DNA of 21,886 nt from DATLSM01 sp049585815 (GTDB lineage: Bacteria > Actinomycetota > Thermoleophilia > Solirubrobacterales > 70-9): NCBI GenBank assembly GCA_049585815.1, contig JBAVAR010000130.1, positions 1 through 21,886 of the forward strand, given 5' to 3'. Both the position numbers and the translations under genes were made by a program. Position 1 is the first letter of the stretch. Each line of letters starts with the position of its first letter. This document shows positions 15,648 through 21,886 of this stretch, piece by piece. The notes beneath the pieces were generated by a model, which saw only the letters and a list, made by a program, of their open reading frames with translations, did not search any database and was not told the DNA's origin.

Positions 15648-15773
15648 GTGGAAACCGCCGCCGTAACCATCATCGTTGCCAGCCTCGTGTTGGCCGCAGC
15701 CCTTATTACCCTTATTGCTCTGGTCGCCCGTCTGCCTGCTGAGTGGGTTGAGCGAGATCACCGCGGCCATTGA
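15648..15773 (+). CDS. 41-residue single-pass membrane peptide
   Basis: A short frame from GTG 15648 to TGA 15773. AAAGGG lies about five bases upstream of the GTG. The product has a seven-residue head, one hydrophobic span (TIIVASLVLAAALITLIALV, residues 7-26) and a charged tail ending EWVERDHRGH. Such a design fits a small single-pass membrane protein. It is not a family I recognise. It stands between the HU terminator and the N-acetyltransferase gene. The clean hydrophobic span and charged tail favour a real gene, but the frame is short enough to be chance. Confidence 0.45.
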   Translation: METAAVTIIVASLVLAAALITLIALVARLPAEWVERDHRGH

Positions 15774-15881
15774 TAACTGAGTGACCTCCGCGCCTTCACC
15801 ACGCGCCCAATATAAGGCCGTGCTCTTCCGGATCCAGCGGCCTGCAGATGATCGGGGGAATAGATGTTGATCCCTCTCCTG

Positions 15882-15901
15882 GCACCGCGAGCTCGCGGTG
15901 C
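15882..15901. promoter_or_regulatory. Perfect 20-base palindrome
   Basis: GCACCGCGAGCTCGCGGTGC is a perfect palindrome with 10-base arms and no spacer, in the non-coding DNA 130 bases upstream of the arylamine N-acetyltransferase gene. It could be the binding site of a dimeric regulator. Having no loop, it is a poor terminator. Confidence 0.4.
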
Positions 15902-16020
15902 GCACCGCTTGCGCTGCGTGAATCAAGGGTGGTGATAGCCGGTTCGGGGTATGGCGGACCCGAGATGGGCACTTTTGACACCCCCGAGCTGATGTCCTGC
16001 GGCGCTTGTCGCGGCCCGAC

Positions 16021-16026
16021 TAGACT
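16021..16026 (+). promoter_or_regulatory. Possible -10 box for leaderless transcript
   Basis: TAGACT (TANNNT form) ends six bases before the ATG at 16033, and there is no Shine-Dalgarno sequence. This is the arrangement of leaderless actinobacterial transcripts. No good -35 is seen at the usual distance. Confidence 0.3.
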
Positions 16027-16032
16027 CGCCGG

Positions 16033-16839
16033 ATGCTCGATCTGCACGCCTACCTGGAGCGGATCGGCCTCGGCGGGTGCCCAAGGTGCCCGAGCATCGC
16101 CCAGCTGCACAGAGCGCACCTCACCTCGATCCCCTTCGAGAACCTCGACCCGCACCAAGGCCTGCCGGTGTCACTGGAGCTCGAGGACCTCGTGCGAAAG
16201 CTCGTGACCGAACGCCGCGGCGGCTACTGCTTTGAGCAGAACCTGCTGCTGAAGGCAGCCCTCGAGGCGAGCGGTGCGGAGGTGGACATGTTCCTGGCGC
16301 GCATGCGCTTGGGCGCGAAACCGGGAGTAGTGCGGCCCCGCAGTCACCTTCTCCTTCGGGTCAGAGATAAGGGCGCCAGCTGGCATGCCGACGTGGGTTT
16401 TACCCGTGGCATTCTCGAGCCGATCCCATTTGGGCCGGGACCGGTACAGGAGCAGTCGGGCTGGAGCTTTCGTGTCGTAGAGGATGGTTCTGAGCTTGTG
16501 CTCCAGACGCTGAGGGGGGACGATTGGGCCGATCTTTATGGCTTTCTTCCGCAACCGGTTCCGCTGATTGACGTCCAGACCAGCAATTGGTGGACATCGA
16601 CGCATCCGCACTCGTCGTTCGTAACCGGCCTGATTGTCGGCATCCGCGCCGATGACGGCACCGGCACGTTGGTTTGCGACTGGAGCGAGCTGTCCCTCAG
16701 CGAACACACGCCGGCGAGCACGAAGGTGGTGTCGCTCGAGCGGGAGGCCATACCGGACCTGCTTGCCAAGCGCCTCTCGCTTCCGGGCTATGCTCTCGGC
16801 GTCGACGAGCGCCTTATCCGGGTAGCGCCGCCACCGTAG
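16033..16839 (+). CDS. nat: Arylamine N-acetyltransferase
   Basis: A 268-residue NAT family enzyme that moves acetyl from acetyl-CoA to arylamines, hydrazines or N-hydroxyarylamines in the cytoplasm; homologues inactivate isoniazid. The N-terminus has LHRAHLTSIPFENLD, the usual NAT helix and loop. The catalytic triad is visible: Cys66 in RRGGYCFEQN, His105 in RPRSHLLLRV and Asp120 in WHADVGF. The C-terminal third has the NAT substrate-loop segments TSNWWTSTHPHSSF. In some actinobacteria NAT-like enzymes also close amide bonds in ansamycin synthesis, but there is no polyketide gene here. The length is normal. The start has no ribosome site and may be leaderless. Confidence 0.95.
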   Translation: MLDLHAYLERIGLGGCPRCPSIAQLHRAHLTSIPFENLDPHQGLPVSLELEDLVRKLVTERRGGYCFEQNLLLKAALEASGAEVDMFLARMRLGAKPGVVRPRSHLLLRVRDKGASWHADVGFTRGILEPIPFGPGPVQEQSGWSFRVVEDGSELVLQTLRGDDWADLYGFLPQPVPLIDVQTSNWWTSTHPHSSFVTGLIVGIRADDGTGTLVCDWSELSLSEHTPASTKVVSLEREAIPDLLAKRLSLPGYALGVDERLIRVAPPP

Positions 16840-17135
16840 ATCGCTGCGTTTGATGGAGTGGACTACGCGGCATTTCCATGGCTAGTTGCCACTCGGGGAG
16901 TATTTGCTGCGGCCGCTGAGGCACGTGCGGGCCACTGAGCGTGGGGCACTCGCTCGTGATTGGGAAGAGGAGCCCCGGGCTAGACGAGCCAAGCCTGCCG
17001 GCGATGCTTGGTTTGTCAAGGGCAGATCGGCGATCCCCCGGCCCCAGTTCGCGCCATGCTGGCACTTGGCAACTCGCTGGGGAGTGGCTCGATGTAGGCT
17101 CGGCAGGTTCGCCAATCCCCGTCAAGGAGGGCACG

Positions 17136-17435
17136 ATGATGTATGCACGAGTCGCGCGATTTGAGGGCGCTGACGCCGAGACCCTCAAGCAGACCGCAAC
17201 GCGGATCAACAGCGATGCTGATTCTGGACCTCCAGAGGGCGTTCCGGCCAAAGGACTCATCCTGCTGATCGACCCTGTGACCGGAGGTTCACTTGGCATC
17301 ACCTTGTTCGAAAACGAGGACGACTATCGCAAGGGCGATGAGAATATGAACGAGATGAGCCCGCCCGTAGACGGAGGGATGGGTCGGCGGGTGAGCGTCG
17401 ATAAATACGAGGTCGCGGTCAAGGTCGAGGTCTGA
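17136..17435 (+). CDS. Small dimeric alpha/beta-barrel protein
   Basis: A 99-residue protein starting MMYARVARFEGADAETLKQT. The alternation of strand (YARVARFEG), helix (ETLKQTATRIN), strand (KGLILLIDPVTGGSLGITLF), helix (NEDDYRKGDENMNEM) and final strand (DKYEVAVKVEV) matches the dimeric alpha/beta-barrel (ABM/EthD-like) fold. Members are heme-degrading mono-oxygenases or, often, small proteins of unknown role. No heme-ligand or catalytic residue can be named. AAGGAGG at 17124-17130 lies five bases before ATG 17136; the same frame is open upstream but not conserved. TAGGCT at 17095-17100 may be its -10 box. Confidence 0.8.
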   Translation: MMYARVARFEGADAETLKQTATRINSDADSGPPEGVPAKGLILLIDPVTGGSLGITLFENEDDYRKGDENMNEMSPPVDGGMGRRVSVDKYEVAVKVEV

Positions 17436-17592
17436 AGGCCACTTGCGGCGTCCTGCTGCAGGGCACCACGCGTCGGAGACAGCACAGGATCGCGAGGCAA
17501 GGTTTCGGAGCACGTCATCTGCAACTGAATCCGAGGCGATCGCCGTGGCCCGCCTGCACAGGACCCTTCGGATCAGGATAAGGAGCAATGAG

Positions 17593-18169
17593 GTGGGAAA
17601 GGTAATCGTGATGAATGGCGTGACGCTCGACGGCGTGATGCAGAGCCCGGGTCGCCCGGAGGAGGACATGCGGGATGGATTTGAGCATGGCGGCTGGGCG
17701 ATCCCATACAGCGACGTGGCGATGGTTGCCAAGATGGGCGAACGGATGGGCGAGGATCGCGCGTTTTTATTCGGACGGCGCACATACGAAGACCTGTTAG
17801 CCCACTGGAATGCCCAGGGCGGCCCGTTTAAGGACGCACTCAACAACGCTCGCAAGTACGTCGCCTCGAGCAACCCCGCAGCGAGGCTCGACTGGCCGAA
17901 CTCGACTCTGCTGCATGGTGACGTTAGCGGCGCCGTGGCCGACCTCAAGGAGAGTTCTGACCTGAATCTCGTGACTGGGTAGCGGCGTGCTGATCGGCTC
18001 GCTGATGGCTGGCGATCTGATCGATGAGTACCTGCTGATGATCGTTCCTCTGGTAATCGGGACAGGACGGCGATTGTTTGCCGGCGCCACGCAAGCATCA
18101 CTGCGGCTACTTGAGAGCAGGACCTCGAGTACGGGCGCGTTGATCGCGCTGTACGCCCCGGCCCCTTGA
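17593..18169 (+). pseudogene. RibD-C/dihydrofolate-reductase-like gene with one-base frameshift
   Basis: The first part (GTG 17593 to TAG 17982) reads KVIVMNGVTLDGVMQSPG, then FLFGRRTYEDLLAHW and SSDLNLVTG, the standard start and middle of the bacterial dihydrofolate-reductase-like RibD C-terminal family. The second part, in the +1 frame to 18169, reads GVLIGSLMAGDLIDEYLLMIVPLVIGTGRRLF, the usual end. The family joint is VTGSGVLIG; here GTGACTGGG has one G too many (run 17977-17979), producing the TAG. With one G removed a complete protein of about 191 residues results. These proteins reduce pterin- or pyrimidine-like substrates with NADPH, mostly uncharacterised. AGGAG ends seven bases before the GTG. 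It may be a true recent mutation or a sequencing error. Confidence 0.85.
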
Positions 18170-18537
18170 ACGGTCCCGCCTAAGCGTTTGGCATAGTTCC
18201 TTGCGGTTATCGGGTCGCCCGAATTACATTGAAGCGACAGAAGTCGGCGAACCGGGCGCCCATGAAGTCATCACACTCGGCTCCGACAGCCCCGCGCTAG
18301 CGTCGTTGCGCGGTCGTCTCCCTGCTGCTCACCGCCTTGCGCCGCAGTCGAAGGTGGTTGGGCTGGCCAGCTTGCGGGGGTTGAGGGCGTCCCGACCTCC
18401 CGACTTTCCGCTGGTGCCTGGCTACCCGCGCGGCCATCCCGGGCCCAAACGCGACCGTGGGGCGATCTCGGCTTTTCTGGTGGTCTTGCTAAAGATGGGA
18501 GCCTCATCGGCGGGCGTCCTGGGATACGCTGGTAAGG
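18170..18537. other. Intergenic stretch, nothing recognised
   Basis: About 370 bases with no recognisable gene. A plus-strand frame is open from 18201 to 18800, but its product is arginine/proline-rich, has no domain and runs into the insertion element in a frame different from the transposase. Near the right end, TACGCT (18525-18530) seven bases before the next ATG may be a -10 box for a leaderless transcript. Confidence 0.4.
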
Positions 18538-18663
18538 ATGGACGCGTCAAACGCACCGATCCTCTGCCCGGTCTGCGGAGAGCCGATCTGGCACGGCGAC
18601 GATATGACATTGGCGCATCCAATGGTCGACGATGGCCAGGGAGGACAGAAACCCGCCGAAGAC

Positions 18664-18666
18664 CTG
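18664..18666 (+). repeat. Target-site duplication CTG, left copy
   Basis: CTG immediately left of the element; the same three bases follow the right end at 19976-19978. Three-base duplications are typical of IS3-family transposition. Confidence 0.75.
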
Positions 18667-18738
18667 TGAGCCAGGCCGAGTTTCACGGAGACTCCGAAAC
18701 CAGGATCTTGTCCTGGGGAATGGAGATTCTCCCGAGCC

Positions 18739-19041
18739 ATGTCACGACCGAGGAAGTACCCCGAAGAGCTGTTGGACCGCGGCGCCCGGCTGGTTTTTGA
18801 GTCCGGCCGCCCGATCGCCCACGTAGCCCGCGACCTGGGCATCGGCCCGGAGGTCCTGCGCAAGTGGGTACGTCAGGCCGAAGCCGACGCCGGCAAACGC
18901 AAGGAGCTCCTCAGCAGCGAGGAGCGAGAAGAGTTGGGCCGCCTGCGCGGCGAGGTGCGCGAGCTGCGCCGCGCCAACGAAATACTCAAGACCGCGTCAG
19001 CTTTTTTCGCGGCCGAGCTCGACCCACACCGACCGAAGTGA
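18739..19041 (+). CDS. IS3-family transposase OrfA
   Basis: A 100-residue helix-turn-helix protein of the IS3 OrfA type: SRPRKYPEELLDRGARLVFE, the recognition part VARDLGIGPEVLRKWVRQAE, and a leucine-zipper-like tail (EELGRLRGEVRELRRANEIL) that mediates oligomerisation. It binds the element ends and, fused to OrfB by frameshifting, makes the active transposase. The stop TGA (19039-19041) overlaps a GTG that can start OrfB. A run TTTTTTC (19003-19009 region) near the end could be the -1 slippage site: slipping there would continue as FFRGRARPTPTEV into OrfB. Confidence 0.92.
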   Translation: MSRPRKYPEELLDRGARLVFESGRPIAHVARDLGIGPEVLRKWVRQAEADAGKRKELLSSEEREELGRLRGEVRELRRANEILKTASAFFAAELDPHRPK

Positions 19042-19928
19042 GCTCCTTCATCGCGGAGCACCGCGAGCGCTTCGGAGTCGAGCCGATCTGCAGGACCCTG
19101 GAGGTGTCGGCCTCCGCCTACTATGAGCGCGCCAGGGGCTGCCGCTCGGCGCGAGAGATCGAGGACAAACGCCTGCTCGCCCGGATCCGTGAGATCCACG
19201 AGCGCAATTACTGCGCCTACGGCTACCGGCGGATGTGGATCGCCCTTAAGCGCGAAGGCGAGGAGGTGGGCCGGGGCCGTGTGCAGCGATTGATGAGGAA
19301 GGCCGGAATCCTAGGCGCCAAGCGGCGTGGAAAGGCCTGGCGCACGACAAAGCCCGACCCCGAGGCCCGCCGGCGTCCCGACCTCGTTGAGCGTGACTTC
19401 AGCGCTGCGGCTCCCAACCGGCTCTGGGTCGGGGACCTGAGCTACCTGCGCTGCTGGGAGGGCGTCGTTTACTTCGCCTTCGTCCTTGACGCTTTCAGCC
19501 GCAAAGTCGTCGGCTGGCAGCTCGCCCCCCACATGCGCACCGATCTCGTCCTCGATGCATTACGCATGGCACTTGGCCAGCGCGAGCCCGGTGCGGACTT
19601 CGAGTTGGTGGCACACACCGACCGCGGCTCCCAATACACCTCCGCCGACTACACCCAGGAACTCGATGACCACCGCGTCCTGGCTTCGGTCGGCTCGGTC
19701 GGCGATGCCTACGACAACGCGATGGCTGAGAGCTTCGTCGACACCTTCAAGACCGAGCTGATCGCCGATCGCGTCTGGCGCTCCCGCACCCAGCTCGAGC
19801 TGGCCGTCGTTGAGTACATCGCCTGGTTCAACAACGACCGCCTGCATGAATCACTGGGCGATCTCTCGCCTGCTGAGTTCGAGGACCTATACGTTGCTCA
19901 GGGAGGTCAACTGATCTCCCTCTCATGA
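19038..19928 (+). CDS. IS3-family transposase OrfB (DDE integrase)
   Basis: A 296-residue IS3 OrfB with an HTH_21-type N-terminal part (REIHERNYCAYGYRRMW) and an rve integrase core. The DDE residues are in WVGDLSYL (first Asp), HTDRGSQYTS (second Asp) and DNAMAESFVDTFKTEL (Glu), with 35 residues between the second Asp and the Glu, as in the family. It cuts and joins DNA at the element ends. Start GTG 19038 overlaps the OrfA stop (GTGA), so it can be made by coupling; the frame is open back to 18864, allowing an OrfA-OrfB fusion by -1 frameshift. No internal stop or missing catalytic residue, so it looks functional. Confidence 0.95.
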   Translation: MSSFIAEHRERFGVEPICRTLEVSASAYYERARGCRSAREIEDKRLLARIREIHERNYCAYGYRRMWIALKREGEEVGRGRVQRLMRKAGILGAKRRGKAWRTTKPDPEARRRPDLVERDFSAAAPNRLWVGDLSYLRCWEGVVYFAFVLDAFSRKVVGWQLAPHMRTDLVLDALRMALGQREPGADFELVAHTDRGSQYTSADYTQELDDHRVLASVGSVGDAYDNAMAESFVDTFKTELIADRVWRSRTQLELAVVEYIAWFNNDRLHESLGDLSPAEFEDLYVAQGGQLISLS

Positions 19929-19975
19929 AAGAAGGACCCAACTAAAACTGTCTCCGTGGAACCTGGTCCGGCTCA

Positions 19976-19978
19976 CTG
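19976..19978 (+). repeat. Target-site duplication CTG, right copy
   Basis: CTG immediately right of the element end, equal to 18664-18666. Confidence 0.75.
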
Positions 19979-20084
19979 CCCCCTGTCCCAGTCCACACGC
20001 CATGTTTTCCGCGCTATGAGGGGCGTGGGGGACAGGCGCTCGACCAAGGCTAAAGCCGAGTCCTATAACACCCAGGGCCATACG

Positions 20085-20100
20085 CGGAATCTGGATTCCG
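20085..20100. repeat. Short inverted repeat downstream of the split gene
   Basis: CGGAATC and GATTCCG, 7-base arms around TG. It could be an operator or part of a terminator for the zinc-ribbon gene; nothing else supports either. Confidence 0.25.
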
Positions 20101-20300
20101 GCTCGGGCCGGCCTTCAAGGTGACGTATCGACATAGGGCATATGCAGCAGTCCCTGACAGGAGCGGATGCGCGTCGGCTCAGCCTTTTCGCTAGGCGACT
20201 GCGCAGCTGCTGAATGCTTGGAATCTTCCGACCCGCACTTTCCCGGGTTGGTCCGTCGCTTGGCTTGCATATTTCGCGGGGCCGTTAGAGGATCGTCGCC

Positions 20301-20660
20301 ATGGTCTCGATCTCGCGCCGCAACTTCATCGCCCTCATCGTCAGTGTTTGCATTCTGAGTGCCGCAATTGGGTCTGGCGTCGCATTGCTTGCTCGGACGG
20401 GGCCATCTGGCGCACGAGGCACAGAGGGCCCACGAGGGCCGCAAGGCCCAAAAGGTGGAAAGGGCTCCGGTGCCAATTTCTCCTCTGAAGAAATTGAAGA
20501 AGCCCGGAGCGGAGTGGAAGAAGCCTTGACTGAAGTCCAGGAAGCCAAGTCGGAAGCCGAAGAATCGAAGACGGAAGCCGAAGAAGCTAGGTCCGAAGCT
20601 AAAGCAGCAAAGAAGGAAGCCGAAGGTGCCTGCCGAGCGACTGGGCACGTCTATTGCTAA
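20301..20660 (+). CDS. Membrane-anchored protein with short collagen-like and coiled-coil regions
   Basis: A 119-residue protein. Residues 8-31 are a membrane span or uncleaved signal (FIALIVSVCILSAAIGSGVALL). Residues 34-54 are seven Gly-X-Y triplets (GPS GAR GTE GPR GPQ GPK GGK). Residues 61-108 form a charged Glu/Lys/Ala helix built of near 7-residue repeats (EAKSEAE, ESKTEAE, EARSEAK, AAKKEAE). It ends with two cysteines, Cys111 and Cys119, that could form a disulfide outside the cell. The likely picture is a surface stalk trimerised by coiled coil and collagen helix. AGAGGA lies eight bases before the ATG. Function is unknown; it lies 290 bases before a second collagen-like gene. Confidence 0.75.
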   Translation: MVSISRRNFIALIVSVCILSAAIGSGVALLARTGPSGARGTEGPRGPQGPKGGKGSGANFSSEEIEEARSGVEEALTEVQEAKSEAEESKTEAEEARSEAKAAKKEAEGACRATGHVYC

Positions 20661-20765
20661 GCACTCCGATCCCGTGCCAGCGAAAGCGACCCAGTTGTGG
20701 CTTGGGCACGCTGCTAGTGCACGCCGACTCGGTCTAACCTCAATGTCGGCACATACCTCATTCAA

Positions 20766-20780
20766 CCACCTGTGAGGTGG
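20766..20780 (+). terminator. Hairpin between the two collagen-like genes
   Basis: CCACCT-GTG-AGGTGG forms a 6-bp stem with a three-base loop about 105 bases after the first collagen-like gene. Possible terminator or operator, no T run. Confidence 0.25.
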
Positions 20781-20950
20781 AATGCGGTACCACGGCACAG
20801 AGTGAATGCTTGAGCCCGCGTAGTCACTCTGGTCCACTGTTGTCAGATACCGGTCCAGCAACCCCGCGATTGTCCTAAAGCCTCGGGGACGCGGGGCCGA
20901 TAGACGCCTTTTGGGGCCGGCATGTGCAAGCAGCGCTAGAGGAGGATCAG

Positions 20951-21742
20951 ATGCGATCAGTGTTGAGGGCGATTCAACGGAGACCTGCAAAAAGCGACCA
21001 ATTAAGTCGGCCGGCGAGAGCGCTGCGATGGAACCCCGCCATTTTGATCGCTACGGTGGCTCTCCTCTTCGCCATGACCGGAGGAGCTTTTGCGGTTAGC
21101 CATCACGGCCACTCAGCGAAGGTTAAAAAGGGGGTGCCTGGGAAATCAGGTCCTGCGGGATCGGCTGGCCCGGTAGGTCCCGCTGGCCCCCAGGGACCCC
21201 AAGGACAAATCGGCCCAGCTGGGGCGAAGGGCGAACGGGGAGCTGCTGGAATCGAAGGCGCACGAGGTCCTCAGGGAGAACCCGGGGAAAGGGGTGAGCC
21301 CGGAGTGCAAGGGGAAAAGGGAGCCACCGGCGAAACCGGACCGAAGGGCGAACGAGGGCAAGAAGGTTCGCCCTGGACAGTGAGTGGCAAGTTGCCGAGC
21401 GGCAAGACCGAGACCGGGACTTGGAGCGCTGGCCCGTTTGAAACCGAAGGTGTTCAGGACGTGCCGATCTCCTTCCCAATTCCACTTGCCTTTCCTTTCC
21501 CTGAAACCCAGATTCATTTCCTCCAAGTTGGCGAACCTCCGACACCCGAATGCCCTGGATCGATCGAAGTGCCAAAGGCAACGTCCGGCAATCTCTGTGT
21601 ATACGCGGAAGTGCTTCAGGAACTGTCGCTCGGCCTGGCCGGTTCCTATACGAGCGGAATCATCGTCCAAGCTGACCACGGGTCACAGGGGGTCGGCATT
21701 GGTACATGGGCGGTCACCGGGGAACAACCCCGAACAAGTTGA
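20951..21742 (+). CDS. Collagen-like surface protein
   Basis: A 263-residue protein in four parts: a basic cytoplasmic head (1-27), a membrane span (28-49, ILIATVALLFAMTGGAFA), 26 uninterrupted Gly-X-Y triplets (residues 61-138, with GPQ, GEP, GER and GPK units), and a C-terminal domain of about 125 residues starting SPWTVSGKLPSGKTETGTW and containing two cysteines (about 200 and 213). The C-terminal domain is beta-rich by eye and resembles the tail found on many collagen-like proteins of Thermoleophilia-type actinobacteria; it may cap or trimerise the triple helix. It probably sits on the cell surface. GAGGAGG, about six bases before ATG 20951, sets the start; a GTG at 20924 in the same frame is less likely. 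Confidence 0.85.
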   Translation: MRSVLRAIQRRPAKSDQLSRPARALRWNPAILIATVALLFAMTGGAFAVSHHGHSAKVKKGVPGKSGPAGSAGPVGPAGPQGPQGQIGPAGAKGERGAAGIEGARGPQGEPGERGEPGVQGEKGATGETGPKGERGQEGSPWTVSGKLPSGKTETGTWSAGPFETEGVQDVPISFPIPLAFPFPETQIHFLQVGEPPTPECPGSIEVPKATSGNLCVYAEVLQELSLGLAGSYTSGIIVQADHGSQGVGIGTWAVTGEQPRTS

Positions 21743-21777
21743 GCGGGCCCAAGGTCGCGCTGGGAACGGCGCTCTGA

Positions 21778-21815
21778 CTTGGCCCCACCGCGGCGGTCTC
21801 ATTTGGCCCCACCTC
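21778..21815. repeat. Repeated TTGGCCCCACC, possible insertion-sequence end
   Basis: TTGGCCCCACC occurs at about 21779-21789 and again at about 21805-21815, 26 bases apart. Repeated short words of this kind are found at the ends of IS21-like and related elements. No transposase is inside the window, so this may be the left end of an element that continues to the right, or a remnant. Confidence 0.4.
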
Positions 21816-21886
21816 GTCCGATCGCAACCAAAGCCTTGCGGCTCCTTGAGAGCCACAGACGGAGGTCGCAGAGGGGATGGGATCCA

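Larger units (their letters stand above)
18667..19975 (+). mobile_element. Complete IS3-family insertion sequence, 1309 bp
   Basis: The element has imperfect 26-base terminal inverted repeats with 21 matches (18667-18692 and 19950-19975), both beginning TGAGCC at the outside and sharing CACGGAGAC at the inside. It ends TG...CA as IS3-family elements do and is flanked by the 3-base duplication CTG. Inside are orfA and orfB of an IS3-type transposase in overlapping frames. Both are intact, so the copy may still be active. It is inserted in a small zinc-ribbon gene. Confidence 0.92.
18538..20053 (+). pseudogene. Small zinc-ribbon gene split by the IS3-family element
   Basis: The first part is 18538-18666 (43 residues, MDASNAPILCPVCGEPIWHG at the start). 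Its apparent stop TGA is the first three bases of the insertion element. The second part is 19979-20053. Removing the element plus one copy of the CTG target duplication joins the halves in frame into a 67-residue protein. The left half gives CPVC (Cys10, Cys13) and the right half gives VHTPC (His49, Cys52), so the restored protein has a CxxC...HxxC set suited to bind one zinc. The rejoining in frame with a complementary metal site strongly supports a real, interrupted gene. Function is unknown. The interrupted form would lack half of the metal ligands. Confidence 0.7.

Noticed and set aside
18201..18800. 199-codon plus-strand frame crossing the left end of the insertion element
   Set aside because: It continues across the element boundary in a non-transposase frame and has Arg/Pro-rich composition without a domain.
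20115..20990. 291-codon minus-strand frame
   Set aside because: It runs antisense to the coiled-coil/collagen gene, and its Phe/Gly/Leu-rich repeats are the mirror of the Glu/Lys repeats. The remaining part has no recognisable domain.
1..21886. CRISPR arrays, rRNA genes, phage modules, toxin-antitoxin pairs and defence operons
   Set aside because: No regular spaced repeats, rRNA sequence or recognisable genes of these kinds were seen on either strand.

Overview
The window is high-GC DNA with mostly plus-strand, well-spaced genes. It fits an actinobacterium, possibly of the Thermoleophilia/Solirubrobacterales type; that lineage guess is inference from protein style (collagen-like surface proteins with a PWTVSGKLPSGKTETG tail, DUF899/DUF1059 proteins, GT-C membrane enzymes) and not from a marker gene.

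Left part (1-8553) is dense and looks chromosomal. It starts with the 3' part of a GT39-like membrane glycosyltransferase. The stop codon of that gene lies inside a tRNA-like gene whose D loop carries an extra 6-bp hairpin. Nine bases after the tRNA begins a divergent, shortened leucyl-tRNA-synthetase paralogue with an eroded editing site, and 10 bases after that a threonine-synthase-like PLP enzyme. The three form one tight transcription unit: an unusual tRNA, a synthetase and an amino-acid-making enzyme. This is the best candidate in the window for an undescribed system. It is followed by a secreted phosphoesterase/phospholipase-C-family protein and a GT-C-like polytopic membrane protein.

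Middle part (8554-16032) has long gene-poor stretches, with decayed coding-like fragments in some of them, between isolated genes: a membrane-anchored alpha/beta hydrolase, a small basic winged-helix protein, a broken DUF1801 gene, DUF899, VOC and DUF1059 genes on the minus strand, an HU nucleoid protein with a strong terminator hairpin, and a 41-residue membrane peptide.

Right part (16033-21886) carries arylamine N-acetyltransferase, a dimeric alpha/beta-barrel protein, a dihydrofolate-reductase-like gene broken by one extra G, and a complete IS3-family element (18667-19975, 26-bp imperfect inverted repeats, CTG target duplication). The element sits inside a small zinc-ribbon gene whose two halves rejoin in frame when the element is removed. 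Two membrane-anchored collagen-like genes follow. The last 140 bases hold a repeated TTGGCCCCACC word of the kind seen at insertion-sequence ends.
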